64,000 nt of DNA from Trueperella sp. (GTDB taxonomy: Bacteria > Actinomycetota > Actinomycetes > Actinomycetales > Actinomycetaceae). This document shows, one piece after another, positions 29,197 through 37,907 of the stretch. Position numbers and translations under genes: made by a program. Location: assembly GCA_022783305.1 (NCBI GenBank), contig JALEWQ010000022.1, positions 1 to 64,000 on the forward strand, given 5' to 3'. Each line of letters begins with the position of its first letter. The first letter of the stretch is position 1. Under the pieces are notes generated by a model that saw only the letters and a list, made by a program, of their open reading frames with translations, had not been told where the DNA came from and searched no databases.

Positions 29197-31038
29197 GTGT
29201 CTTCAAGCCACCTGGAGGACCCGACGCCAAAACCGTGGCGTCGCCTGACCGTCCTCTTCATCCTTATTGTCGCCCTACTAGGCTCCCTCATCGTTGGCAG
29301 CCTGCGCGGCGACAAGACCAGGTTCACCCCCGATCTTGCACTCGATCTTGAGGGCGGAACCCAGATCATTTTGACCCCGGTGACCACCGACGGCTCGGAG
29401 GTGACCTCCTCCGATATTCGCGAGGCGATCAACGTGATCCGCCAGCGCGTGGACGCTACCGGCGTGTCCGAGGCGGAGATCACCGCCCAGGGCGGATCGA
29501 ACATTATCGTGGCCCTGCCGGGAACGCCGTCGCAGGAGACGCTCGATCTTGTGCGCACGTCGGCCGTCTTGCGCATGCGCCCTGTGCTGTCGATCCTCGA
29601 CCCGTCGCCGCTGAATGCCCAGGCCGTGGTTTCGGCGCTCGGGGACAAGGCCGGCGATCTCGACCCTGCCACGATGGACGACGCCGCGCTGGACGAAGCG
29701 ATCCGGAAGCTCGCCGATGCCGATGGCGACGGCGAGCTGTCCAGTGAACCAGCCCAGACGCCGGAGAACCCCTCGGACACGAACTGGATCACCGAGGAGA
29801 CCATGTACGAGGCCTACACCCTCGACTGCAAGGTTCCTGACTCGCGCCCGGCAGAAAAGACTGATAGCCCGGAGACCGCGATCGTCGCCTGTGACCCGGA
29901 CACGATGACGAAGTACATCCTTGGCCCCTCGGAGCTGGACGGCACTCAGCTCGATTCGGCCTCATCTTCTCCGGCCACGAACCAGCAGGGCCAGCCCACA
30001 GGTGGCTGGGCCGTCAACATGTCCTTCGACTCTGAGGGTGGCAAGATCTTCGGTGACGTCACCACGCGCCTATCCACGCTGAAGGAGCCGCGTAACTCTT
30101 TCGCCTCCGTCCTCGACGGGCGCGTCATTTCCTCGGCCCGCGTGTCCTATCCGATCACGGGCGGCCAGGCGCAGATCACTGGCAAGTTCACGGCGGACGA
30201 GGCCTCGGCGCTGGCCAACCAGCTCAAGTTTGGCTCCCTGCCGCTGCAGTTTAACGTCCAATCCGAGGAGCAGATCTCCGCAACCCTCGGATCGGAGCAG
30301 CTCAATTCGGGCCTCATCGCCGGCCTGGTCGGCCTGATCCTGATCATCATCTACATGATCTGGCAGTACCACGCCCTCGGCGTCGTGGCGATCGGCTCGA
30401 TCCTCATGTCGACGGGCCTGTCCTACCTCATCATTAGCCTCCTCTCCTGGACGATGGGCTACCGCCTGTCGATGGCGGGTGTGCTCGGTATTATCATCTC
30501 GATCGGTGTGACGGCGGATTCGTTCATCGTCTACTTCGAGCGTATACGTGACGAGATCCGCGACGGCCGCTCGGTGCGCAGTGCGGTTCAGCACGGCTGG
30601 AACCGCGCTCAGCGGACGATCATCATCTCCGACATCGTCAACCTCACCGCCTCAGTGGTGCTCTACCTCCTGACGGTCGGCTCGGTGCGCGGCTTCGCCT
30701 TCACGCTCGGCGTGACCACGGTGCTCGATCTCGTGGTCGTCATGATGTTCACCTACCCGCTCATGACCCTCATCGCGCGCACGAAGTTCTTCGGAGAGGG
30801 CAAGCGGGGCTCGGGTATGGACACAGAGAAGCTCGAGTCCACCCCGCGCTACCGCGGGCGCTCGATCCCAGTGCGCAAGGAGCGTAGCAAGCCGAAGAGT
30901 GCGCTGGTGGCTGCGGACGGCGCCGTCATCCACGACTACGAGATGCCCGACGCCCGCTTTACCGACGGCGAGTCGCTTGCCAAGCAGCGCGCCCGCCAGA
31001 GGCGAGAAGAGCGCCAGAAGAAGGAAGGAGACCAGTAA
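29197..31038 (+). CDS. secD: Protein translocase subunit SecD
   Basis: SecD with SecF uses the proton gradient to pull exported proteins across the membrane. The 613 residues have a first helix (about 18-38), a large extracytoplasmic P1 domain with DLALDLEGGTQIIL and an acidic insertion typical of actinobacteria, and five C-terminal helices, including GIIISIGVTADSFIVYFERIRDE. A basic tail follows. GTG at 29197 has AAAGGA. Its TAA shares a base with the secF ATG (TAATG). Confidence 0.96.
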   Translation: MSSSHLEDPTPKPWRRLTVLFILIVALLGSLIVGSLRGDKTRFTPDLALDLEGGTQIILTPVTTDGSEVTSSDIREAINVIRQRVDATGVSEAEITAQGGSNIIVALPGTPSQETLDLVRTSAVLRMRPVLSILDPSPLNAQAVVSALGDKAGDLDPATMDDAALDEAIRKLADADGDGELSSEPAQTPENPSDTNWITEETMYEAYTLDCKVPDSRPAEKTDSPETAIVACDPDTMTKYILGPSELDGTQLDSASSSPATNQQGQPTGGWAVNMSFDSEGGKIFGDVTTRLSTLKEPRNSFASVLDGRVISSARVSYPITGGQAQITGKFTADEASALANQLKFGSLPLQFNVQSEEQISATLGSEQLNSGLIAGLVGLILIIIYMIWQYHALGVVAIGSILMSTGLSYLIISLLSWTMGYRLSMAGVLGIIISIGVTADSFIVYFERIRDEIRDGRSVRSAVQHGWNRAQRTIIISDIVNLTASVVLYLLTVGSVRGFAFTLGVTTVLDLVVVMMFTYPLMTLIARTKFFGEGKRGSGMDTEKLESTPRYRGRSIPVRKERSKPKSALVAADGAVIHDYEMPDARFTDGESLAKQRARQRREERQKKEGDQ

Positions 31039-32135
31039 TGTCGATGTACTCCTTTGGTAACGGCCTGTACACGGGCAAGCGTTCCTACAACATCGTGGGC
31101 CGGCGCAAGCTGTGGTTCACCATCGCGATCACGGCCGTACTCATTTCGCTGGCTTCCTTCGCGATCCGTTCCCCGAACCTCGCCATCGAGTTCCGCGGTG
31201 GTTCGCAGTTCACCGTCTCCGGGACGGCCACCCTCGAGCACAAGCCGGCCTACGACGTCGTCGCCAAGGCCACCACCTCCGTGCCGCGCGTGTCCGACGT
31301 CGGCCAGGAGGCTATCCGCGTTCAGACCGAATCGCTGGACGACACCAAGACCCAGGAGGTCCGGCGCGGCCTCGCCGAGGCCTACGACGTGCCCGAGGCG
31401 GACGTGACCTCCACGTACATTGGCCCCTCGTGGGGCCAGGACATCCTCTCGCAGGCGATCCGAGCCATGATCATCTTCATGGCGCTGATCTCGGTGGTCC
31501 TCATCATCTACTTCAAGTCATGGACGATCGCGGTGGGTGCTATTGGTGCCCTCCTGCACGATTTCGTGGTCACGCTCGGCATCTACTGGATTCTGGGCTT
31601 CGAGATCGCCCCCGCGACCATCATCGGACTGTTGACCATCATGGGCTACTCGCTATACGACACCGTGGTTGTCTTCGACAAGGTTCGCGAGAATACCGCC
31701 GATCTCGAACATCAGTCCCAGATGACGTACGCGGAGGAGGCCAACCTGGCCATCAACCAGACCCTCATCCGCTCGCTCAACACCTCGGTCACCGGGTGGC
31801 TACCCGTGCTGTCGGTTCTGCTTATCGGCGTGTGGTGGCTCGGCGCTGAGACGTTGCGTGACCTGGCGTTGGTCATGCTCGTGGGCATGGTGCTCTCGGC
31901 GGCGTCCTCGGTGTTCGTGGCCGCTCCGCTCGCCGTGTGGCTGGCCGAACGCGACTCGAAGATCAAGGCGCACACCGCCCGCGTCCTCGCGCGCCGCGAG
32001 GAGCTCAGTGGCGAACCATCTGACGACACCAATGACCTCAATGAAAGTTCGGTCGCCGTGGCAACCGAACGGCTGGCTGGTGGCCACCGCGGCCAGCGCG
32101 CCCAGCCCAAGCGAAAGAAAAGGAATAAGCGATGA
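31038..32135 (+). CDS. secF: Protein translocase subunit SecF
   Basis: The 365-residue partner of SecD has one N-terminal helix, the short P1-like domain (LAIEFRGGSQF) and five more helices with IIGLLTIMGYSLYDTVVVFD and the NTSVTGWLPVLSVLL motif. A basic cytoplasmic tail ends in Lys/Arg. It overlaps secD by 1 base and apt by 4 bases, so secDF and apt are one operon. Confidence 0.96.
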   Translation: MSMYSFGNGLYTGKRSYNIVGRRKLWFTIAITAVLISLASFAIRSPNLAIEFRGGSQFTVSGTATLEHKPAYDVVAKATTSVPRVSDVGQEAIRVQTESLDDTKTQEVRRGLAEAYDVPEADVTSTYIGPSWGQDILSQAIRAMIIFMALISVVLIIYFKSWTIAVGAIGALLHDFVVTLGIYWILGFEIAPATIIGLLTIMGYSLYDTVVVFDKVRENTADLEHQSQMTYAEEANLAINQTLIRSLNTSVTGWLPVLSVLLIGVWWLGAETLRDLALVMLVGMVLSAASSVFVAAPLAVWLAERDSKIKAHTARVLARREELSGEPSDDTNDLNESSVAVATERLAGGHRGQRAQPKRKKRNKR

Positions 32136-32686
32136 GCAACGAGGCTATCTTTCCTCAAGACTCTGTCGAACTCGTCAAGTCCCACGTGCGCGAGGTGGAG
32201 GATTTCCCGGCGCGTGGTGTGCTCTTCCGGGACATCACGCCATTGATCGCCGACGGCGAGGCCTTCGCCTCCCTGATCACGATCTTGGCGGACCGCTACC
32301 GCGGCAAGTGCGACGCCGTGGCCGGCCTCGAGTCGCGCGGCTTCATCCTAGGTGCCCCGCTCGCCCATGAGCTCGGCATCGGCATGCTGACGGTCCGTAA
32401 GGCCGGCCGGCTGCCCGGTCCCGTCGTCGGGGTCAACTACGACCTCGAGTATGGCTCGGCCCGCATGGAGCTGCAGCCTTTCACCGTCAAAGACGGCATG
32501 CGTGTGCTCGTGATCGACGACGTCCTTGCCACCGGCGGCACGGCGGGTGCGGCCTTCCACCTCATCGAGAAGGCGGGCGGCAAGCCTGCGGGCCTGTGCG
32601 TCCTGCTCGAGCTGGCCGACCTCGGCGGGCGCGAGTACCTGGCCGAGCGCTACGACTACCCGGTGGAGTCGGTCATCCGTTACTAG
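32132..32686 (+). CDS. apt: Adenine phosphoribosyltransferase
   Basis: Salvages adenine to AMP with PRPP. The 184-residue protein has the N-terminal FPARGVLFRDITPL motif, ESRGFILGAPLA and the PRPP loop VLVIDDVLATGGTAGAA. The start overlaps the secF stop (ATGA). The secDF-apt-rel order is classic in actinobacteria and groups purine salvage with ppGpp metabolism. Confidence 0.96.
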   Translation: MSNEAIFPQDSVELVKSHVREVEDFPARGVLFRDITPLIADGEAFASLITILADRYRGKCDAVAGLESRGFILGAPLAHELGIGMLTVRKAGRLPGPVVGVNYDLEYGSARMELQPFTVKDGMRVLVIDDVLATGGTAGAAFHLIEKAGGKPAGLCVLLELADLGGREYLAERYDYPVESVIRY

Positions 32687-32732
32687 CACTGTTCGTCCAT
32701 GTGGGGCTTCGTCATTGCCCGTGACAGTGGCG

Positions 32733-32747
32733 TATAATCCCCACATG
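32733..32747 (+). promoter_or_regulatory. rel: Leaderless promoter of rel (TATAAT)
   Basis: Consensus TATAAT (32733-32738) is followed by CCCCAC and then the rel ATG at 32745, placing the transcription start at the A of the start codon. No Shine-Dalgarno is present. The gene therefore has its own promoter in addition to read-through from secDF-apt. Confidence 0.75.
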
Positions 32748-35042
32748 GACGCAACGGTCAACGAAGAGGAACCGCGGGTACGCTCGCGGCTTTCATGGCT
32801 CGGGCGTAAGAGTGATACTCCCGCCTTGCTTGAGCCTCTCATGCGCGCCATCGGCAATCGCAAGCTCGATAAGGCGCGCATTATTCGCGCCTTTGAAACC
32901 GCTGAGCGCGCTCACGATGGCCAGATGCGAAAGTCGGGAGAGCCCTACATCACCCACCCGGTGGCGGTTGCCACGATCCTGGCAGAGCTGGGGATGGATG
33001 AAGACACGCTCGTCGCGGCGCTGCTGCACGACACGGTGGAGGATACGAGCTACTCGCTCAAGCAGCTCACGCGGGACTTCGGCTCCACGGTGGCTCTGCT
33101 GGTTGACGGCGTCACGAAGCTCGACAAGGTCGAATACGGCGAGGCCGCCCAGGCCGAGACGGTACGGAAAATGGTCATCGCCATGGCGAAGGACATCCGG
33201 GTGCTCCTTATCAAGCTCGGAGATCGGCTTCATAACGCCCGTACCTGGAAGTACGTCAACCCGGCGTCGGCTCAGAAGAAGGCGCGCGAGACGCTGGAGA
33301 TCTACGCGCCGCTCGCCCATCGCCTCGGCATGAACTCGATCAAGTGGGAGCTGGAGGATCGGTCGTTTAAGGAGCTCTACCCGGCGGTCTACGCCGAGAT
33401 TGAGCGCATGGTTCAGGATCGCGCCCCGGAGCGCGAGCGCTACATCTCGCAAATGAAGGCCGAGCTGGAGCGGGAGCTGGGTAAGGCGAAGCTGCGCTGT
33501 ACCATCTCGGGTCGCCCCAAGCACTACTACTCGATCTACCAGAAGATGATCCTGCGCGGACGCGACTTTGAGGACATCTACGATCTGATCGGGGTGCGCG
33601 TGCTCGTGGAGGAGATCCAGGACTGCTACACCGCTCTGGGCATTGCTAACTCGCTCTACGTCCCCGTCCAGGGGCGCATCAAGGACTACATTGCCTCCCC
33701 GAAGTTCAATCTCTACCAGTCGATTCACACCACGGTTATCGGTCCGGGCGGTAAAACGGTGGAGATCCAAATCCGCACGTATGAGATGCACAAGCGTGCC
33801 GAATTCGGCGTGGCCGCGCACTGGCGCTACAAGGAGAATCCGAACGCCTCGAAGGCCGACACGAGCGGGCAGGCGGATACCCAGCTCGAGTGGTTGCGTC
33901 AGCTCGTGGACTGGCAGCGCGAGACCGCGGACCCGAAGGAGTTCCTTGACTCTCTGCGCTACGAGATGTCGGGCAGCCAGGTCTATGTCTTTACCCCCAT
34001 GGGTGAGGTCATGGAGCTGCCGACGGGATCGACCCCGGTGGATTTCGCCTACGCCGTCCACACCGAGGTAGGTCACCGCACGGTGGGGGCGAAGGTCAAC
34101 GACAAGCTCGTCACGCTCGACCACCGGCTCGAATCGGGAGACACGGTCGAGATCATCACCTCCCGCTCAGAGGATTATGGGCCCTCGCAGGACTGGCAGG
34201 AGTTCGTGGCCACCCCGCGGGCACGCTCGAAGATCAAGTCGTGGTTTACCAAGTCGCGCCGCGAGGAGGCCATTGAACAAGGCAAGGACAAGCTGGCTCG
34301 TGCCATCCGCCGCAAGAACGAGCCCGTTCAGCGCCTCATGTCACACGAGACCCTCAAGGCCGTGGCGCAGGATCTGTCCAAGTCGGACGTCACGGATCTG
34401 TATGCCAGCATCGGGGAGGGGACGATCTCGCCGGAAACCGTGGTGCGTCGCCTCATCTCCTCGCAGGGCGGAACCGCGGGCGTAGAGGAGACGATGGCGG
34501 AGGCCGTCACCCCCACCCGGATCCAGCACCAGCAGATCGGATCGGCGTCGTCGGCCGTCATCGTCTCCGACATCGAGAACACGGACGTGTTGGTCAAGCT
34601 CGCCAAGTGTTGCACGCCGGTGCCGCCGGACGAGATCGTCGGCTTTATCACCCGCGGTAGCGGCATCTCGGTTCACCGCAAGGATTGCACGAACATGCGC
34701 TCTCTGAAACGTGAGCCGGAGCGCTTCATCGATATCGCGTGGGCCGACGACGCGGATTCCAACGTCTTCCTCGTCCAGGTTCAGATTGAGGCGCTCGACC
34801 GCAAGGGTCTGCTGGCGGACGTCACGCGGGTACTGTCCGAGCACGACGTCAACATGCTCACCGGCTCGATGAACACCTCGAACGAGCGCGTGGCGCGGTT
34901 GAACTTCACCTTCGAGATGGCCGACCCGCGTCACCTGCGCCAGGTCCTGCACGAGCTTCGCAAGATTGAGGGCGTCCACGACGCCTACCGGCTTACAGGC
35001 TCAGCGAAGCAGGCTGTCCGAGATCACGAGGCAGCTGGGTAA
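32745..35042 (+). CDS. rel: Bifunctional (p)ppGpp synthetase/hydrolase
   Basis: Makes and degrades the stringent-response alarmone. The 765 residues contain an HD hydrolase domain with an intact LLHDTVEDT (His near residue 95) and GDRLHNA, so hydrolysis is kept. The synthetase domain follows (SGRPKHYYSIYQKM, EIQIRTYEMHKRAEFGVAAHWRYKE), then TGS (YVFTPMGEVMELPTGSTPVDFAYAVH), a zinc-finger-like segment (KCCTPVPPDEI) and an ACT domain at the end. ATG at 32745 is chosen because the TATAAT six bases upstream suggests a leaderless start; the frame open from 32526 runs through apt. Its last 50 bases overlap the 3' end of the opposing gene. Confidence 0.97.
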   Translation: MDATVNEEEPRVRSRLSWLGRKSDTPALLEPLMRAIGNRKLDKARIIRAFETAERAHDGQMRKSGEPYITHPVAVATILAELGMDEDTLVAALLHDTVEDTSYSLKQLTRDFGSTVALLVDGVTKLDKVEYGEAAQAETVRKMVIAMAKDIRVLLIKLGDRLHNARTWKYVNPASAQKKARETLEIYAPLAHRLGMNSIKWELEDRSFKELYPAVYAEIERMVQDRAPERERYISQMKAELERELGKAKLRCTISGRPKHYYSIYQKMILRGRDFEDIYDLIGVRVLVEEIQDCYTALGIANSLYVPVQGRIKDYIASPKFNLYQSIHTTVIGPGGKTVEIQIRTYEMHKRAEFGVAAHWRYKENPNASKADTSGQADTQLEWLRQLVDWQRETADPKEFLDSLRYEMSGSQVYVFTPMGEVMELPTGSTPVDFAYAVHTEVGHRTVGAKVNDKLVTLDHRLESGDTVEIITSRSEDYGPSQDWQEFVATPRARSKIKSWFTKSRREEAIEQGKDKLARAIRRKNEPVQRLMSHETLKAVAQDLSKSDVTDLYASIGEGTISPETVVRRLISSQGGTAGVEETMAEAVTPTRIQHQQIGSASSAVIVSDIENTDVLVKLAKCCTPVPPDEIVGFITRGSGISVHRKDCTNMRSLKREPERFIDIAWADDADSNVFLVQVQIEALDRKGLLADVTRVLSEHDVNMLTGSMNTSNERVARLNFTFEMADPRHLRQVLHELRKIEGVHDAYRLTGSAKQAVRDHEAAG

Positions 35043-35505
35043 GGATCTCGCGTACGCGGGCAATCCCGTGGAGTTGGAGCTGGTAGGCGCGCCGTTCGAT
35101 CGCCTGAACGCACGTGCCAGCGCGCACCAGGAGGCACAGGAGCTCCACGCCCGCGTCCTCGTGGGAGATCATGAGGTCGATCGCCGTGCGTTCCAGGGTG
35201 GTCACGAGCTGGCCGCCGACGTCGGCGAGGTCGGTGCCCGCGATGGCGGCTGGCGCAACGGCGTCCACCCGGGTCTGTAGTTGGGGCGTGTGCCAGCCGG
35301 TGTGAACGAAGAGCGCCGACTCGCGGACAAATACTTTGCCCGGCTTACGCATGGCTAGCAGACGGGCCCGGGAGGTGGCTGTCTTGCACAGGTCGACCCC
35401 GACGTATCCGATCTCGCCGATGTCGATCATGAGGCCTGCGCCGGCGAGCGTCCGCGCCTCGTTGCGCTGGGCCAGCGTGGTGGGTTGGTAGATGTGGAGC
35501 GTCAT
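34993..35505 (-). CDS. AbiEi-antitoxin-like protein without a visible partner
   Basis: The 170-residue protein resembles the C-terminal part of type IV antitoxin AbiEi and related orphan regulators: a KVFVRESALFVHTG strand-helix unit, then LVTTLERTAIDLMI (matching the family signature with an ERT-x-x-D core) and a helical end with Arg residues. The start ATG at 35505 has no strong ribosome-binding site. It lacks an obvious AbiEii toxin nearby, so it is probably a stand-alone regulator. Its last 50 bases overlap the end of rel on the other strand, which could give antisense interference. The family call rests on pattern memory only. Confidence 0.6.
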   Translation of the reverse strand: MTLHIYQPTTLAQRNEARTLAGAGLMIDIGEIGYVGVDLCKTATSRARLLAMRKPGKVFVRESALFVHTGWHTPQLQTRVDAVAPAAIAGTDLADVGGQLVTTLERTAIDLMISHEDAGVELLCLLVRAGTCVQAIERRAYQLQLHGIARVREILTQLPRDLGQPASLSL

Positions 35506-35548
35506 GGGTCAAGTTCACCACGACGCCGACCCGGCGCACTCGGGCTAC

Positions 35549-35595
35549 CCACAGCTGTGGACAAGAGCGCTGCTGGAGACCAGCGGCGCTCTTGT
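35549..35595. other. Palindrome, DnaA-box-like site and 16 bp hairpin after the DUF349 gene
   Basis: The perfect palindrome CCACAGCTGTGG (35549-35560) overlaps TGTGGACAA (35556-35564), the complement of TTGTCCACA, a high-GC DnaA-box form. Next comes a hairpin with outer arms ACAAGAGCGC/GCGCTCTTGT (35561-35570, 35586-35595) continued inward by six pairs including one G-U, with a 3-base loop. It begins 15 bases after the DUF349 stop and may end that transcript, though no T-tract follows. It occupies most of the gap 35506-35609. Confidence 0.6.
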
Positions 35596-35609
35596 GGAAA
35601 GTGTCGGCG

Positions 35610-36977
35610 TTAGTCGCCTTGGACGGCGCTCAGCCAGGCTTTGCGGGCGGCGAGGGCGTCCTCGTACTCCTTGAGCTTCTTTTCGTCGCCGGCTTGGCGG
35701 GCTTGAGCTATCTGAGTTTCGAGCTCGTCGATGAGATGCTGGAGCTGCTCGGCCATGCCAGCCGATCGCTCGTCCTTTTCCGGGTCAGAGTTCTTCCACT
35801 GCTCGGATTCGGCATCGCGGATCTGGGCCTCGATGTCGCGCATGCGCCCCTCGGTGCGCTGGATGTCGGCTCGCGGCACGCGGCCGATGGCGTCCCAGCG
35901 TTCGCCGATCGCGCGGATCTGGGCCTTGGCGTAGTCGATGTCGGTGACGGGCAGGAGCTTTTCCGCCTGAGCCAGCAACTCGAGCTTGAGGTCACGGTTG
36001 GCGGCGAATTCTTCGTCGATCTCGGCGTTGTAGGCGTTGCGGGCTTCATAGAAGCGATTCTGGGCGGCGCTGAAGCGCTCCCACAGCGCGTCGTCTTCGC
36101 GCTTGTTCATCCGCCCCGCGCGCTTCCACTCGTTCATGAGGTCGCGGAACTGACCCGAGGTGGGTCCCCAGTCTGTTGAATCCGCGATGGCCTCGGCGCG
36201 GGCGATGAGGGCCTCCTTGCGAGCAACGATCTCCTTGCGCTCCGCGTCGCGCTGCGAGAAGAACTGGCGACGGTGGCGGTCGAAGGTGGTGCGAGCAGAA
36301 GAGAAGCGCTTCCAGAGCGCCTCCTCCGTGGGGCGGTCGATGCGCGGGGAGTGGCGCTGGGCGTACTTCCACTGGTCGAGCAGGTTAGTCAGTTCGGCGC
36401 GAGAGTTCTTCCAGTGCGTGTTCGTCGGATCCTGCGCTGCGACGGCCTCGGCGGCCTCGACGATCGCGGTGCGTTCGGCCACGGACGCCCGCTTTGCTTC
36501 CTCTCGTTCCGCCTTGACCTGGGCGCGCCGCTCGTCGGCGGCCCCCTGGAGGGCTTCCACGCGCCTGCGCAGCGCATCGATGTCGCCGACGACGGCGGGC
36601 TCGCGCAACTGCTCGGACAGGCCCTTGAGGGAGGCCGCGATTTCCTCGGGGGAGATATTAGCCAGGCGAGCCTCGAGAAGGCTGACCTCGTTTTCAAGAT
36701 CAAGGTAGCGCCGAACGTACAGGCCGAGGGCGTCCTTGTCGGATCCGCCGATGGTGTATTGACCGACGATGCGTTCGCCGTCGTTACCGGAGGAACGCAA
36801 CCACACGTTGCCCTCGTCATCCACGCGCCCCCACTTGGCGGCCTCTGCGGCGGCGACGTCGTCTACCTCGGGAACCGGGGCTGCCACCTGCGGCTTGGGG
36901 CGAGGCGCCGGGATGGGCTTGTCCTCCGTTTGCGCCTCAGGAGTAGTGTTCGTGGTCTCGTTCGTGGAATCGGTCAT
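35610..36977 (-). CDS. DUF349 repeat coiled-coil protein
   Basis: The 455-residue protein has a Pro/Glu-rich N-terminal tail, a short beta region (GRVDDEGNVWLR, RIVGQYTIG), a coiled coil (about 110-190) and then several DUF349 repeats of about 70 residues, recognisable as W-K/D...A-x-R-x-F...F...R. Examples are WKYAQRHSPRIDRPTEEALWKRF and WKRAGRMNKREDDALWERF. DUF349 proteins are mostly helical and of unclear function. ATG at 36977 is supported by GAGGAG 7 bases upstream. No operon partner. Confidence 0.85.
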   Translation of the reverse strand: MTDSTNETTNTTPEAQTEDKPIPAPRPKPQVAAPVPEVDDVAAAEAAKWGRVDDEGNVWLRSSGNDGERIVGQYTIGGSDKDALGLYVRRYLDLENEVSLLEARLANISPEEIAASLKGLSEQLREPAVVGDIDALRRRVEALQGAADERRAQVKAEREEAKRASVAERTAIVEAAEAVAAQDPTNTHWKNSRAELTNLLDQWKYAQRHSPRIDRPTEEALWKRFSSARTTFDRHRRQFFSQRDAERKEIVARKEALIARAEAIADSTDWGPTSGQFRDLMNEWKRAGRMNKREDDALWERFSAAQNRFYEARNAYNAEIDEEFAANRDLKLELLAQAEKLLPVTDIDYAKAQIRAIGERWDAIGRVPRADIQRTEGRMRDIEAQIRDAESEQWKNSDPEKDERSAGMAEQLQHLIDELETQIAQARQAGDEKKLKEYEDALAARKAWLSAVQGD

Positions 36978-37118
36978 GAGATTCTCCTCAGTAGACGGGG
37001 TTGGCGACGCCACACCGTTCGCGTATATCGTGCAATAGTCTACGCGGTTTGGCCTGTATTTTTCGCATTCTCGCATTCCTAGATGTACTCAAGCCTGCCT
37101 TGCGGGTAGCGTTAAGAT

Positions 37119-37838
37119 ATGTATTTCCTCCGAAACAGCGATACGTTCCTCCAGGCCAACACCTATATTCTTGCCGCGGATTCCACAGCGCTCGTGGTTG
37201 ACCCCGGAGCCGGATCGCATGCCTGGGTTCCCGGTGCGCTCGACGCCCGCGGGCTGACCCTGGGCGCGGTGCTTCTCACCCATGGCCACCCGGATCACGT
37301 GTGGGACGTGGCCGCGATAGCGGGTTCGGCCCCGGTTTACATTCCCGGCCCTGACATGTACCGCATGGATGACCCGGCCGCCCACATGCCCGCCGATCCC
37401 TCCCGAGACCTCGCACTCTCGCGCATGGGTGCCCAGCCGTGGGCGAAGCCCGAGGGCCTGCGTGAGTTGCCGGCCGAGGCGTTCTCCGCCCCCGTCGAGC
37501 TCGTCGCCGGTATCGCGATCCGTGCATTACCCGCGCCAGGCCACACCGAGGGTTCGACCGTGTTCCTGCTCCAGGGCGACCCGACGCCAGATCGCGAAGG
37601 CGCCATGATGTCCACCGGACAGGTCGAGCCGATCATGCTCGCTGGCGACGTGTTGTTCAACGGCGGAGTGGGACGCACGGATCTGCCCGGTGGGGATGAA
37701 CAGAAGATGGCCGCGAGCCTGCGCCTACTCGTCCAGGTGATCAAACCCGAGACGGCGGTCTTCCCCGGACACGGCCCGTCGACCACCATGTTCCGTGAGG
37801 TGCGCACCAACCCCTTCCTTCACGCCGCTATGAGCTGA
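37119..37838 (+). CDS. Metallo-beta-lactamase-fold hydrolase (glyoxalase II-like)
   Basis: The 239-residue soluble hydrolase has the metal-binding motif THGHPDH (near residue 54), a further His in PAPGHTEGS, Asp in MLAGDVLFNGGVGRTD and the last His in FPGHGPST. This is the typical di-metal glyoxalase II/rhodanese-linked MBL pattern. The substrate is probably a thioester such as S-lactoylglutathione or an analogue, but this cannot be told from the motifs. ATG at 37119 has no Shine-Dalgarno; TAGCGT ends six bases upstream, suggesting leaderless transcription. hisS follows after 69 bases. Confidence 0.88.
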   Translation: MYFLRNSDTFLQANTYILAADSTALVVDPGAGSHAWVPGALDARGLTLGAVLLTHGHPDHVWDVAAIAGSAPVYIPGPDMYRMDDPAAHMPADPSRDLALSRMGAQPWAKPEGLRELPAEAFSAPVELVAGIAIRALPAPGHTEGSTVFLLQGDPTPDREGAMMSTGQVEPIMLAGDVLFNGGVGRTDLPGGDEQKMAASLRLLVQVIKPETAVFPGHGPSTTMFREVRTNPFLHAAMS

Positions 37839-37907
37839 TGGGAGCCCGTGAGGAATTGCGCCGTGGCAGATTCCTTGTTCGAGGCGGAAAGATGAAACAA
37901 TAGGCCC

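Noticed and set aside
32526..32744. Extended N-terminus of Rel reaching into apt
   Set aside because: The added residues are Arg/Ser-rich, lie in the apt coding sequence and precede a consensus promoter with the ATG at 32745.
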